Shown here piece after piece: positions 13,627 through 21,595 of a stretch of DNA of 31,248 bases. The notes beneath the pieces were generated by a model, which saw only the letters and a list, made by a program, of their open reading frames with translations, had not been told where the DNA came from and did not search any database. The stretch spans positions 1 to 31,248 of the forward strand of contig UQUO01000024.1 of NCBI GenBank assembly GCA_900544295.1, read 5' to 3'. Positions within the stretch are counted from its first letter, which is position 1, and each line of letters begins with the position of its first letter. The position numbers and the translations under genes are program-made. This DNA comes from an uncultured Eubacteriales bacterium. GTDB taxonomy: Bacteria > Bacillota > Clostridia > Oscillospirales > Oscillospiraceae.

Positions 13627-15615
13627 TCAGGCCTCGAAATACGAGGCCACGAAATCGTAGGTCTCCCTGGGCGCCGTCCCGGAGACGATGCCCTCTTCGC
13701 CCTCGATGACGGCGAGGCACTCCCCGCCCACGAGGCTGAAGCTGCGGACATATTCATACCCGCCCGAGGGGCCCTCGCGGCTCTCGTAGACCACGATGCC
13801 GTCCTCCATCTCCGCCGAGCCGCGGAAGGCCGGGTCTCTGTTTTCGATGCCAAGGCCGTGCAGCAGGAAGCGCACCTGCTGCGCGGGCTCCGTTATCTCC
13901 AGCGTCTCGACTACCAACCTGTCCTCCACACGCTCAAGGCGGAGCTTTATCCCGGTGTCCAGCGGGTCCGCCAGGCGGCGGGCCTCGAACTGCGCAATGC
14001 TCTCAAGGTCGGCCTTCGCCTGCCCCAGCAGCCTGGCGTGCAGGCCCTGCGCGCCGCGCAGCTCTCGCCCGCAGTAGTCCAGCGCGCTCTCGCCGAAGGA
14101 GAGTATGCCGCCGTAGAGCCTGTAGTTTTCATAGTTCTCCTGCGTGCCGGCAATGATGTCCTCCACCCGCGCGTCCTCGTCCTGTCCGGCCTCAAGCCGG
14201 GCGAAGAGGGCCCCCAGGAGCGGGTCCGCCTCAGTGCCGGTCTCCTCCAGCGCCCGCTCCACACAGCGGGCAGCGAGGGTGTAAATGTTTTCGACGCCCA
14301 TGGCGTTATAATAGCGCACCAGCGCCTCGTCCGGGAAGCGCTCCGCTATGGCCTCGGTAAAGTTTTCCCCTTCAGGCCTCCAATATCCCGTCAGGCGCAG
14401 TCCGCCGTTGCCGTCGGGGCGGAAGCTCAGCTCCGCGCAGTGGTAAGTGTATTCCGGCGCGCCGCAGACTCGGCCCTCGCCGTCGATCGGCAGCCGCACC
14501 GCCGCGAGGGCGGCCCAGACCGTGTAGCCGCCGTTATCCAGCTCCTCCACGCAAAAGGGCTCGTAGGCCGCGCGGATGAGGTGCTCCCCGTCCTGCGCGT
14601 ACTCAAAGCTCCCCTCCTCCACGGCCTTTATTATGGCCGCGTCGAGCGCGGGGTCCGTTTCAGGCGTTTTATCCTGCGCCCCCGGGTTTGTGAGCAGGCA
14701 GGCCGCGGCGAGCACGCAGGCAGCGGCGGCGGCGATCACCGCCCAGAGCCTGGGCTTTTTCCAGCGGCCGAGGTTTTTGATGCGCCCCTTCGTGTCCCCG
14801 CCGGCAAAGGCGGGCGAGAGGCCCCGGCCGGAGGCCATACGCAGCAGGCATGCGGAGTAGTCCGCCCGCACCCCGTCGCCCAGCCTTTGCAGCACGGCCT
14901 CGTCGCAGCTCATCTCCATGTCGCGGCCCGAGAGCTCAAAGGCCAGCCAGACGAGGGGATTATACCAGTGCAGGCAGAGGGCGGTATAGCCCAGCAGGCG
15001 CCAGAGCGCGTCGCGCCGGCGGGCGTGCTGCCGCTCGTGCAGCAGGACGAAGCCGCGCTCCTCGCCCTCCAGGGCCGATGGCAGATATATCCGCGGCCTG
15101 AACGGCCCCAGGACGAAGGCCGAGTCTATGTAGTCTGAGACATAGACCCCCTTCTCCTGCCCCGCCGCTCCGACGAGCCTCCGCCGGAGCCTGAGATAGT
15201 CCCAAAGCCCCCAGGCGGCCATGCCCAGCGCGCCTGCGGCCCAGAGGCCGGTGAGGAGGGCTGTGATATCCGGCCCCCGCGCAGGTTCAGTCACAGCAGC
15301 GGCCGGGGCCTCCGCCGCCTGGATATCCGAAACCGGCGCGGGCGCCGGGGACAGGACCTCCTCCCGCGGGGCAACGAACTCCACCGCGCTGGCCGCACCC
15401 CGCAGCTCCCGCACGGGCGCGCCCACGAGGCCGAGGGCGGAAAAGCCCGAGCTGAACGACACAGGGCAGAGCAGCCGGAAGAGCACGACGGCCCAGAGCG
15501 CGCAGGCCATGGCCTTCGGCGCGCGCCGGAGCGCCAGCCGCGCCAGGCACACGGCGAGTATGACGGCGGAGCCGGTGAGGCCCATGTTGAAGAACCTCAG
15601 GAACAGCGCCTCCAT
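13627..15615 (-). CDS. BlaR1/MecR1-type M56 membrane metallopeptidase with unfamiliar C-terminal domain
   Basis: This 662-residue protein has the BlaR1 N-terminal half: membrane spans near 12-28, 36-52, 118-138 and, after the protease domain, 287-305. The zinc site is HERQH (193-197) with a downstream acidic motif GRDMEMSCDEAV (Glu234 region). In BlaR1 the peptidase is activated by an outside signal and removes the BlaI repressor. Here the roughly 350-residue C-terminal part shows no penicillin-binding SxxK/KTG set that I can see, so the signal need not be a beta-lactam. It starts at ATG 15615, 4 nt after blaI. No beta-lactamase gene is nearby. Confidence 0.88.
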   Translation of the reverse strand: MEALFLRFFNMGLTGSAVILAVCLARLALRRAPKAMACALWAVVLFRLLCPVSFSSGFSALGLVGAPVRELRGAASAVEFVAPREEVLSPAPAPVSDIQAAEAPAAAVTEPARGPDITALLTGLWAAGALGMAAWGLWDYLRLRRRLVGAAGQEKGVYVSDYIDSAFVLGPFRPRIYLPSALEGEERGFVLLHERQHARRRDALWRLLGYTALCLHWYNPLVWLAFELSGRDMEMSCDEAVLQRLGDGVRADYSACLLRMASGRGLSPAFAGGDTKGRIKNLGRWKKPRLWAVIAAAAACVLAAACLLTNPGAQDKTPETDPALDAAIIKAVEEGSFEYAQDGEHLIRAAYEPFCVEELDNGGYTVWAALAAVRLPIDGEGRVCGAPEYTYHCAELSFRPDGNGGLRLTGYWRPEGENFTEAIAERFPDEALVRYYNAMGVENIYTLAARCVERALEETGTEADPLLGALFARLEAGQDEDARVEDIIAGTQENYENYRLYGGILSFGESALDYCGRELRGAQGLHARLLGQAKADLESIAQFEARRLADPLDTGIKLRLERVEDRLVVETLEITEPAQQVRFLLHGLGIENRDPAFRGSAEMEDGIVVYESREGPSGGYEYVRSFSLVGGECLAVIEGEEGIVSGTAPRETYDFVASYFEA

Positions 15616-15619
15616 ACCC

Positions 15620-15979
15620 TCACCCCCTCATGCTCTCGACGAGGCGTTCCAGCTCGTCGAGCTCCGAGTCCGTGAGCCGCCTGCGGCTGCCGAAGGCGGC
15701 GACGAAAGCGGGCAGGGAGCCGCCGAAGGCCTCCTCCACGAACTGCTCGCTCTGCGCGGCCTGGAACTCCTCCCGCGAGACGAGGGACGAGACCTGCCCG
15801 CCCTCGTTTTGGAAGAGCCCGCGCTCGCACAGGCGCTTGAGGATGGTGTATGTGGTCGATTTCTTCCAGCCGAGCTCCTGCTCCGCCAGCTTTGCCAGCC
15901 GGTTGGAGGGCAGGGGCTCGTTTTCCCATATGAGCTCCGCAAAGCGGGCCTCCACAGCCCCGAGCTTGTATACGGCCAT
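15620..15979 (-). CDS. BlaI/MecI-family transcriptional repressor
   Basis: This 119-residue protein has the BlaI layout. A winged-helix DNA-binding half includes LGAVEARFAELIWENEPLPS and the recognition region KKSTTYTILKRLCERGLF (about 39-56). A C-terminal dimerisation and cleavage half follows (VSREEFQAAQSEQFVEEAFGGSLPAF). It starts at ATG 15979 with GGAGG 7 nt upstream. It is co-transcribed with the M56 peptidase gene, which is its expected inactivator. Two dyads overlap and follow its promoter, so it should repress its own operon. Whether it controls other genes is unknown. Confidence 0.93.
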   Translation of the reverse strand: MAVYKLGAVEARFAELIWENEPLPSNRLAKLAEQELGWKKSTTYTILKRLCERGLFQNEGGQVSSLVSREEFQAAQSEQFVEEAFGGSLPAFVAAFGSRRRLTDSELDELERLVESMRG

Positions 15980-15993
15980 GTGAGCACCTCCAT

Positions 15994-16046
15994 TCTACTC
16001 TCTGTAGACCACCTTTAGTCTACATCAAGTAGACCAGCCCTGTCAA
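15994..16046 (-). promoter_or_regulatory. Promoter and two operator dyads of the blaI-blaR1-like operon
   Basis: On the minus strand TTGACA (16041-16046) and TAGACT (16017-16022) are 18 bp apart. Two dyads of the same kind are present: GTCTAC-N5-GTAGAC (16018-16034), covering the -10 and spacer, and TCTAC-N5-GTAGA (15994-16008), downstream of the start. Their centres are 25 bp apart. The core resembles the TACA/TGTA-type operators bound by BlaI-family repressors. Confidence 0.8.
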
Positions 16047-16071
16047 GCCCTGGCCGCGATTTTTCCCGTGC

Positions 16072-16965
16072 TCAGGAAAACTCCACGCTCCGCAGCTCGT
16101 AGAAGGCGGAGCCCTCGGGCAGGGTGCGGACGAGGAAGCTCTCGCCGGGCTGGATGAACAGCCGCTCCACGGCTTTCTCGCCGCTGTCGTCCCGCGTGTG
16201 GTCCTCGACGACGGCGTAGGCGGCGTCCCCGGCCGGTATCTTCTCCGGAGCGGCCTCGGGCGCGAACTCCTCCCTGCCCAGGAGCTCCCCGTCCTCGCCG
16301 TAGAGCAGGACGCAGACGCGCTCCGTGGGGTATTTCGGCGTGATATCGAGCGTGATGTCCACGGCCCAACCGCGCTCGCCCTCCGGGCCCGCTGTCTCGT
16401 TCGAGAGCGTGAAGCTCATCGTCCCCGCCCCGTCGGAGCTCATGCCCTGGCCGCTGGTCAAGTAGAGCCTCCCGTCCGCCTGCTGGTAGACGGGGTTGCA
16501 GTAGGCCTGTACATTTTCGCCCGCGGGGCAGTATATGGTGCCGGAGAGCGTGCAGCTTTCAAGCTCGTCCGCGTATTTCATGTTTAAGCTGCCGCCCTCC
16601 AGGCAGGGGCTGGACGTGCCGGCGACGTAACTCTCCTCGCCCTCGCCGTAGCGCGCGCAGACGAGGGGCACGCCCCAGATGGGGAACTCCAGCTCGCCCT
16701 CCCGGCCCCCGTTGTTCGTGGCGTAGATGCGCTGGGAGTATTCCTCCGCGTCCTCGGCGGAGATCTCACCCCCGCCGCCGGAGAGCAGCTGCGAGGCGTT
16801 GTCCTCAAAATAGGCCTCGAAGTCAAAAGTGTCGATGTACTCCGGCGTGACGTAGATGCCGACCAGCCGGTCCTCCTCCGCCGGGGCGGCCTCCTCGCGC
16901 AGCATGGAGCAGCCGCCGAGCGCCAGGGCGAGGCAGAGGGAAAGCAGAATAGAGAGCTTTTTCAT
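16072..16965 (-). CDS. Lipoprotein of unknown function
   Basis: This 297-residue protein has a lipoprotein signal peptide (MKKLSILLSLCLALALGGC) with the lipobox LGGC and lipidated Cys19. The mature part is acidic and beta-rich, with segments YVTPEYIDTFDFEAYFED, GTIYCPAGENVQAYCNP and a long beta-sandwich-like C-terminal half. It contains no catalytic motif that I recognise. The start at ATG 16965 has AGGAGAAAGG upstream; the region further upstream belongs to the preceding gene. It is the last gene of the DUF2975-XRE operon, 10 nt after its neighbour, suggesting a shared membrane or stress-related role. Confidence 0.82.
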   Translation of the reverse strand: MKKLSILLSLCLALALGGCSMLREEAAPAEEDRLVGIYVTPEYIDTFDFEAYFEDNASQLLSGGGGEISAEDAEEYSQRIYATNNGGREGELEFPIWGVPLVCARYGEGEESYVAGTSSPCLEGGSLNMKYADELESCTLSGTIYCPAGENVQAYCNPVYQQADGRLYLTSGQGMSSDGAGTMSFTLSNETAGPEGERGWAVDITLDITPKYPTERVCVLLYGEDGELLGREEFAPEAAPEKIPAGDAAYAVVEDHTRDDSGEKAVERLFIQPGESFLVRTLPEGSAFYELRSVEFS

Positions 16966-16975
16966 GGCCTTTCTC

Positions 16976-17305
16976 CTAAATAAACATGTCGTTTTCGTCC
17001 CGCAGGCGCTTGTGCGCCGCGGCAAACCGCGCGCCGAGCAGCGCGGCAAAGCAGAAGATGAGCGCGCTCACAGGGAAGCTCACGGAGCCGAGCCCCAGGC
17101 CCGAGCGGGCCGGCAGCGTATTCAGCACCGCCAGCGCCGCCGAGAGCAGCAGCATCGCCATAAGCGCCCCGGCGCAGTACCTTGCCAGCGTCGCCTCAGC
17201 CCCTGAGGCCGAAAACAGGAAGAGCGCGCAGCCTATGAGCGCCGATAGCGCGCAGAGAATGAGGCAGCGGCCCGGCGTCAGGCCGAATTTGACGTTTCCG
17301 TTCAT
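16976..17305 (-). CDS. Small DUF2975-like membrane protein
   Basis: This 109-residue protein has three hydrophobic segments (about 14-33, 42-62 and 76-93). It ends AAAHKRLRDENDMFI, almost identical to the end of the 298-residue DUF2975 protein two genes upstream (AAHKRLRDDNDLFV). It is therefore a short paralogue or a fragment-like duplicate. The start ATG at 17305 overlaps the XRE gene stop by ATGA, showing translational coupling. No function is known. Confidence 0.82.
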   Translation of the reverse strand: MNGNVKFGLTPGRCLILCALSALIGCALFLFSASGAEATLARYCAGALMAMLLLSAALAVLNTLPARSGLGLGSVSFPVSALIFCFAALLGARFAAAHKRLRDENDMFI

Positions 17306-17526
17306 TCTTCGTCCTCCTCCAAAATCCCGTCGAATTTGAGGATGTCGCCCACGTCGCAGCCGAGGTAGTAGCAGATGCGGTTGATGGTCCCGAACCTCAC
17401 GCCCTTGGCCTTGCCGGAGCGGAGGATGGAGAGGTTCGCCTCCGTTATGCCCACCTTGGCGCAAAGCTCCTTCGAGGTCATGCCCCGCTCGCGCAGGACC
17501 TCCTCCAAATGCACCCGTATGGCCAT
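17302..17526 (-). CDS. XRE-family helix-turn-helix regulator (HTH_26 / YozG type)
   Basis: This 74-residue protein is almost entirely one Cro/CI-type DNA-binding domain: VHLEEVLRERGMTSKELCAKVG, split as VHLEEVLRERG and TSKELCAKVGI, then TEANLSILRSGKAKGVRFGTI as recognition helix and INRICYYLGCDVGDIL. Its small size and its partner DUF2975 gene are the usual YozG-type pairing of Bacillota. The start ATG at 17526 overlaps the DUF2975 stop in TGATG, and the stop overlaps the next start in ATGA. The two matching dyads upstream of the operon are the natural candidates for its binding sites, so autoregulation is likely. Confidence 0.93.
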   Translation of the reverse strand: MAIRVHLEEVLRERGMTSKELCAKVGITEANLSILRSGKAKGVRFGTINRICYYLGCDVGDILKFDGILEEDEE

Positions 17527-18422
17527 CAGACAAAGAGGTCGTTGTCGTCCCGGAGCCGCTTGTGCGCGGCCATGAAGCGGGAGACGATGAGCGCGGCCAG
17601 GCAGAAGAGCAGCGGGAGGATGGGCAGGCTGACGTTCACGCTGCTGTTGCTGGAGAGATCTATTAACAGCAGCTTGGCAAGGTCGGCGCACATGTTCACG
17701 AGCACGATGGCCGCCAGCGCCTTGGCGCTGAAGCGGTAGAAGCCGCCGGCCTCGGCCACGGACTCGTCCGTGAGCTCCCCGGCGGGGCCGAGGGTGTTGA
17801 CGAGCCTGAGCGCCCGCAGGCAGCCCAGGACGAGGATGACCGCCGTCGCGCAGGCGGAGACGCCGTCCGCCAGCACCGAGAACTGGAAGTCGGAAAAGAG
17901 CCCCGCCGCCGCGCTGACGAGCGTCCAGCCAGCCGTAAAGCCGTAGATGAGCCCCAGCAGCGCCACGGCGATGCGCGAGAGCTTCACCAGCCGCGCGTCG
18001 TCCGAGGCGCTGATGCAGCGCAGCAGCCGCAGCACCAGCCAGGCCGTCAGCACGGAAAAGAGCCCCATCTGCGCAAAGACGGAGTACATATCCCGCCGCG
18101 AGTCCAGCGCCCGGCCAAGCAGCAGGAAGAGCGCCGCGGAGAGCACGAGCAGCAGCCAGTCCTCGCGCCATGGCCGCCTGCGCCGACGGATGAGCAGCAG
18201 CCCGAGCGCCGGCAGGAGACAGATGAGCACGTAGATGACGATGGCGAATATCCTCCAGCCCTCCCCCGTCATGGCCAGCTCCCAGAGCACTTCGGCCACG
18301 AGGCCGCAGGGCAGCCAGAAGATGAGCCCCGTCAGCTCCGGCTCCACGGCCGCGGCCGCACAGGCCGCCGCACCCAGCAGCGCCGCGAGGACGGCCAGCT
18401 TTTTGAACCTGCTCTCAGTCAA
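17526..18422 (-). CDS. DUF2975 family multi-pass membrane protein
   Basis: I start at TTG 18422, 8 nt after AGGGGG. The alternative GTG at 18431 overlaps that ribosome site, so it is less likely. The 298-residue product has about eight hydrophobic spans. The C-terminal half matches DUF2975: paired spans, SAKALAAIVLVNMCADL, then PLLFCLAALIVSRFMAAHKRLRDDNDLFV (quoted in parts), where the terminal DNDL-type motif is characteristic. The N-terminal half carries a basic RRRRRPWRED loop. DUF2975 proteins pair with a small XRE regulator and their role is unknown. It is the first gene of a four-gene operon. Confidence 0.87.
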   Translation of the reverse strand: MTESRFKKLAVLAALLGAAACAAAAVEPELTGLIFWLPCGLVAEVLWELAMTGEGWRIFAIVIYVLICLLPALGLLLIRRRRRPWREDWLLLVLSAALFLLLGRALDSRRDMYSVFAQMGLFSVLTAWLVLRLLRCISASDDARLVKLSRIAVALLGLIYGFTAGWTLVSAAAGLFSDFQFSVLADGVSACATAVILVLGCLRALRLVNTLGPAGELTDESVAEAGGFYRFSAKALAAIVLVNMCADLAKLLLIDLSSNSSVNVSLPILPLLFCLAALIVSRFMAAHKRLRDDNDLFV

Positions 18423-18437
18423 GATAAGCACCCCCTG

Positions 18438-18502
18438 AAATTATCGCAAAACAATAATCGCCTGCTTTCACTCTAGCAGCCAAATTATCGTTTGTCAATA
18501 AT
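18438..18502 (-). promoter_or_regulatory. Promoter with two matching operator dyads before the DUF2975-XRE operon
   Basis: On the minus strand TTGACA (18493-18498) and TAGAGT (18470-18475) are 17 bp apart. On the plus strand AAATTATCG-N5-CAATAAT occurs twice, at 18438-18458 and 18482-18502, exactly 44 bp apart. One copy covers the -35 and the other lies downstream of the start, near the ribosome site. The 16 defined bases are identical in both copies. The operon's own XRE protein is the likely ligand. The upper copy could also affect the divergent gene at 18580. Confidence 0.85.
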
Positions 18503-18579
18503 TATTTTCCTCCACCGGGCATAAGATACGCCTGCGTGGCATAGGCTGGCACGAGGATATCAGGCGAGGGGGCGCTGAG

Positions 18580-19092
18580 ATGGAGGGAAAATATCCGCTG
18601 CTCATCGACGGGCGCGAGAGCGGCGAGCTGAGGGTGACGCGGCGCGGGGCGCTGACGCTCTTCGAGGCTGAGGCGGAGGACGGCGGGGGCATACTGCGCC
18701 TTTCGGTCTACGGCGGCGGGCGCGAGGGCTATCTGGGGGTCATGTCGCCATCGGGAGAGGGGCGCGTAGCGCTGCGGCGGCAGCTCTCGCGCGCGGCGCT
18801 CAGGGACTTCCCGGAGCAGATCGAGTACGCCGCGCCCGCCGGGGCCGCGCCCGCCGTGACGGAGCCGGAGCCCGGGCCTGAGCCCGAGAGCGCCCCGGAG
18901 CCGGAGCCCGGGCCGGACGAGGGGCCGGAGGGCGGCCTCATCTGGTACAGCTCGCCGGACGGGACGCTCTCGGCGCACGACGGGCGGCGCCTGCTCGTGG
19001 CCCTGCCCGCGGACGACGCGCGCGTACCAGCCTGGGCCGGGGACGTCGTGCGCTCAATAAACGGGCGCAAATACGTTGTGTTTCCGTGGTGA
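18580..19092 (+). CDS. Two-domain protein with Glu/Pro linker, unknown function
   Basis: I do not recognise this 170-residue protein. A beta-rich N-terminal domain (about 1-85, with LLIDGRESGELRVTRRGALT and LRLSVYGGGREGYLGVM) is joined by a linker of Glu-Pro-Gly-Pro repeats (about 94-122) to a small C-terminal part (GLIWYSSPDGTLSAHDGRR to the end VVFPW). There is no signal peptide or membrane span. The start ATG 18580 follows GAGGGGG. It is divergent from the DUF2975 operon and precedes the nucleoside phosphorylase gene, which has its own promoter. The base composition is more GC-rich than its neighbours, mostly because of the linker. Confidence 0.72.
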   Translation: MEGKYPLLIDGRESGELRVTRRGALTLFEAEAEDGGGILRLSVYGGGREGYLGVMSPSGEGRVALRRQLSRAALRDFPEQIEYAAPAGAAPAVTEPEPGPEPESAPEPEPGPDEGPEGGLIWYSSPDGTLSAHDGRRLLVALPADDARVPAWAGDVVRSINGRKYVVFPW

Positions 19093-19104
19093 AAATGGTA
19101 AAAT
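19076..19104 (+). promoter_or_regulatory. Promoter of the nucleoside phosphorylase operon
   Basis: TTGTGT (19076-19081) and TAAAAT (19099-19104) are 17 bp apart. The -35 lies within the last codons of the preceding gene. Transcription would start about 26 nt before the pdp start codon. Confidence 0.7.
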
Positions 19105-19137
19105 GACGGTATTCAAAAGATAAAGGAGCAGATAGCC

Positions 19138-20442
19138 ATGCTGATGACCGATATAATCGCAAAAAAGCGCGACGGCGGGGAGCTGACGGCGGAGGAGATA
19201 GGCTTCGTCATAGACGGCTACACCCGGGGCGAGGTGCCGGATTACCAGGTCTCGGCCCTGCTCATGGCCATAGTCTGGCGGGGCATGACCCGGCGCGAGA
19301 CCTATGACCTCACCATGGCCATGGTGCGCAGCGGCGACGTGCTGGATCTCTCCTCCATAAGCGGCGTGAAGGCCGACAAGCACTCCACGGGCGGCGTGGG
19401 CGACAAGACCTCGCTCTGCCTGCTGCCCATGGTGGCGACGCAGGGCGTGCGCATGGCCAAGATGTCGGGCCGCGGCCTCGGCCACACGGGCGGCACGCTG
19501 GACAAGCTGGAGAGCTTCGCCGGCTTCAAGTGCGGCCTGACGCTGGAGGGCTTTTTCCGCCAGGTGGAGGAGACGGGCTTTGCCATCGCGGGCCAGACCG
19601 CGAACCTCGACCCCGCGGACAAGAAGCTCTACGCCCTGCGGGACGTGACCGGCACCGTGCGCTCCATGCCGCTCATCGTGAGCAGCATCATGTCCAAGAA
19701 GCTCGCCGCGGGCGCGGACGTCATCGTCCTGGACGTCAAGTGCGGCGGCGGGGCCTTCATGAAGACCGAGGCCGAGGCGCGCGAGCTCGCGCGGGAGATG
19801 GTGGAGATAGGCAAGCTGAACGGCCGCCGCACCGTCGCCTGCATCACGGACATGGACCAGCCCCTGGGCAGCGCCGTGGGCAACGCCCTGGAGGTCGCGG
19901 AGGCGCTTGCGCTGCTGCGCGGGGAGTACGGCGGGGACCTGCTGGAGCTCTGCCTCACGCTGGGCAGCTGCATCCTCACCGAGGCCGGCGCCGCCTCAGG
20001 CGAGGCCGAGGCGCGGGAGAAGCTCCTGGGCAGCATAAAAAGCGGCGCGGCGCTGGAGAAGTTCGCGGACTTCGTCCGCTCCCAGGGCGGCGACGCCCGC
20101 GAGGTCTACGAGCCCTCCCTCCTGCCCCAGGCCCCGGTGCGGCTCGAGGTGCCCGCGCCCTCTTCTGGTTATGTAAACCACATCGACGCCATGGGTGTCG
20201 GCCTAGTGAGCATGCACCTGGGCGGCGGCCGCGCGACGAAGGAGAGCGAAATAGACCTTTCCGTCGGCCTCGTGCTGCACAGGAAGCTGGCCGACGCCGT
20301 CGAGGCAGGCGAGAGCCTCGCCACCATCCACGCGCGGGACGAGGAGAGCGCCCGCCGCGCGGCGGAGCAGCTGACCGCGGCCTACGAAATAGGCCCGGAG
20401 CGCCCGGAGCGCCCGCCCTTCGTGCGGGACATCATCCGCTGA
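19138..20442 (+). CDS. pdp: Pyrimidine-nucleoside phosphorylase
   Basis: This 434-residue enzyme splits uridine, thymidine and deoxyuridine with phosphate into base and (deoxy)ribose 1-phosphate for pyrimidine salvage. The phosphate site KHSTGGVGDKTS (81-92) and the family signature SGRGLGHTGGTLDKLES (110-126) are intact, and the length matches Bacillus-type Pdp and E. coli DeoA. Thymidine phosphorylase is the close alternative; Pdp is favoured for Bacillota. The start is ATG 19138, 9 nt after AGGAG; a second ATG two codons on is too far from it. It heads an operon with a hydrolase gene 13 nt and a membrane protein gene further downstream. The usual deoC, cdd and nupC partners are not adjacent. 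Confidence 0.94.
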   Translation: MLMTDIIAKKRDGGELTAEEIGFVIDGYTRGEVPDYQVSALLMAIVWRGMTRRETYDLTMAMVRSGDVLDLSSISGVKADKHSTGGVGDKTSLCLLPMVATQGVRMAKMSGRGLGHTGGTLDKLESFAGFKCGLTLEGFFRQVEETGFAIAGQTANLDPADKKLYALRDVTGTVRSMPLIVSSIMSKKLAAGADVIVLDVKCGGGAFMKTEAEARELAREMVEIGKLNGRRTVACITDMDQPLGSAVGNALEVAEALALLRGEYGGDLLELCLTLGSCILTEAGAASGEAEAREKLLGSIKSGAALEKFADFVRSQGGDAREVYEPSLLPQAPVRLEVPAPSSGYVNHIDAMGVGLVSMHLGGGRATKESEIDLSVGLVLHRKLADAVEAGESLATIHARDEESARRAAEQLTAAYEIGPERPERPPFVRDIIR

Positions 20443-20455
20443 GGGGGGCGGCGCT

Positions 20456-21271
20456 GTGAAGATCAGCTGCCTTGTGGACAACTGCGCCCTGCCCGGCTTC
20501 GGGGCCGAGCACGGGCTGAGCCTGTGGATAGAGGCCTGCGGGAAGAAGCTCCTCTTCGACAGCGGCGCGGACGGGCTGTTTTTGGAGAACGCCGCGCGCC
20601 TGGGCATAGACGTGGGGCAGGCGGACTTCGCCGTGCTCTCCCACGGGCATTACGACCACGGCGGGGGCCTGCCCGCCTTCTTCGCCGCGAACCGCCGCGC
20701 CCGGGCCTATGTGCGCCGCGGGGCCTTCGAGGGCCGCTACGCCCTCCGCCCGGGCGGGGAACGGGAGTATATCGGCCTTGAACCAGCCGTGAAATCGAGC
20801 GGCCGGGCGGTGGAGACGGAGGAGCTGAGCGAGCTCGCACCGGGGCTGACGCTCTTTTCCGGCGTGCGCGGGCGGGAGCTCTTCTCGGGCGCGAACCGCC
20901 TGCTGCTCGGCGCGGACGGCGAGACGCCGGACAGCTTCTCGCACGAGCAGCACCTGCTCATCCGGGAGGGCGGGCGCCGCGTGCTCATCGCGGGCTGCTG
21001 CCACTGCGGCATAGTCAATATTCTGGTGCGGCTCGCGGAGCTTGAGCCTGAGCCGCCGGACGCCGTCATAGGCGGCTTCCACCTCGCCGTGCCCGGCACG
21101 GGCGAGCTGGACGAGGCCCTCGTGGACGGCGTGGCGGCCAGGCTGCTGGCGCTGCCCGGCACGAGGTACTACACCGGTCACTGCACGGGCCTGGCCTCCT
21201 ACGCGCGCCTGAAGGAGAAGATGGGCCAGCGCGTGGCCTACCTCCACGCGGGCGAGACGCTGGAACTTTGA
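20456..21271 (+). CDS. Metallo-beta-lactamase-fold hydrolase
   Basis: This 271-residue cytoplasmic protein has the MBL metal motif SHGHYDHGGG (His63, His65, Asp67, His68). Further metal-ligand candidates are His in AGCCHCGIVNI (about residue 182-186) and His in IGGFHL (about 207). The N-terminus (KISCLVDNCALPGFGAEHGLS, beginning at GTG 20456) and the layout match the group related to the tetrahydromethanopterin-pathway MBL protein, which in bacteria has no settled substrate. The start GTG follows GAGGGGGG, 13 nt after pdp, so the genes are co-transcribed. A nucleotide- or sugar-phosphate-related substrate would fit the operon, but that is inference. Confidence 0.88.
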   Translation: MKISCLVDNCALPGFGAEHGLSLWIEACGKKLLFDSGADGLFLENAARLGIDVGQADFAVLSHGHYDHGGGLPAFFAANRRARAYVRRGAFEGRYALRPGGEREYIGLEPAVKSSGRAVETEELSELAPGLTLFSGVRGRELFSGANRLLLGADGETPDSFSHEQHLLIREGGRRVLIAGCCHCGIVNILVRLAELEPEPPDAVIGGFHLAVPGTGELDEALVDGVAARLLALPGTRYYTGHCTGLASYARLKEKMGQRVAYLHAGETLEL

Positions 21272-21280
21272 GGTGCTGCC

Positions 21281-21589
21281 ATGTTCGACGTCTGGATAGG
21301 CGATGTGGAGCTCACGACGCTCTTTCTCGCCCTCTGCCTGTCCCTCATCCTGCCGGGGCAGCTGCTGCTCTGCCTGAGGGTCCGGAGCCTGGCCCTGCGA
21401 CTGCTGCCGCTCTGCCTCTTTGCCGCGCTGGCGGCGGGCCTTGCCGCGGCGGCGCTCGCGGAGTCGGCTCAGGCGCGTCTCGGCCTTTCAGTGCTCGCCA
21501 TCTTTGCCGCTCTGATGGCCCTTGCCAGCGCCCTCGGCTGGGGCCTCTGGGTCCTGACGGGCCGCAAAAAATGGCGCCGCCCCGACTGA
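21281..21589 (+). CDS. Small three-span membrane protein
   Basis: This 102-residue protein has hydrophobic segments at about 12-32, 39-60 and 68-93, with a basic end (GRKKWRRPD) that should lie in the cytoplasm. I do not recognise a family. ATG 21281 follows GAGGTG, 9 nt after the hydrolase stop, so it is the third gene of the pdp operon. A strong terminator follows 9 nt after its stop. Confidence 0.75.
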   Translation: MFDVWIGDVELTTLFLALCLSLILPGQLLLCLRVRSLALRLLPLCLFAALAAGLAAAALAESAQARLGLSVLAIFAALMALASALGWGLWVLTGRKKWRRPD

Positions 21590-21595
21590 GGGCGC

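Noticed and set aside
13627..16046. Beta-lactam resistance locus
   Set aside because: No beta-lactamase or resistant PBP is adjacent, and the M56 protein lacks a recognisable penicillin-binding sensor domain.
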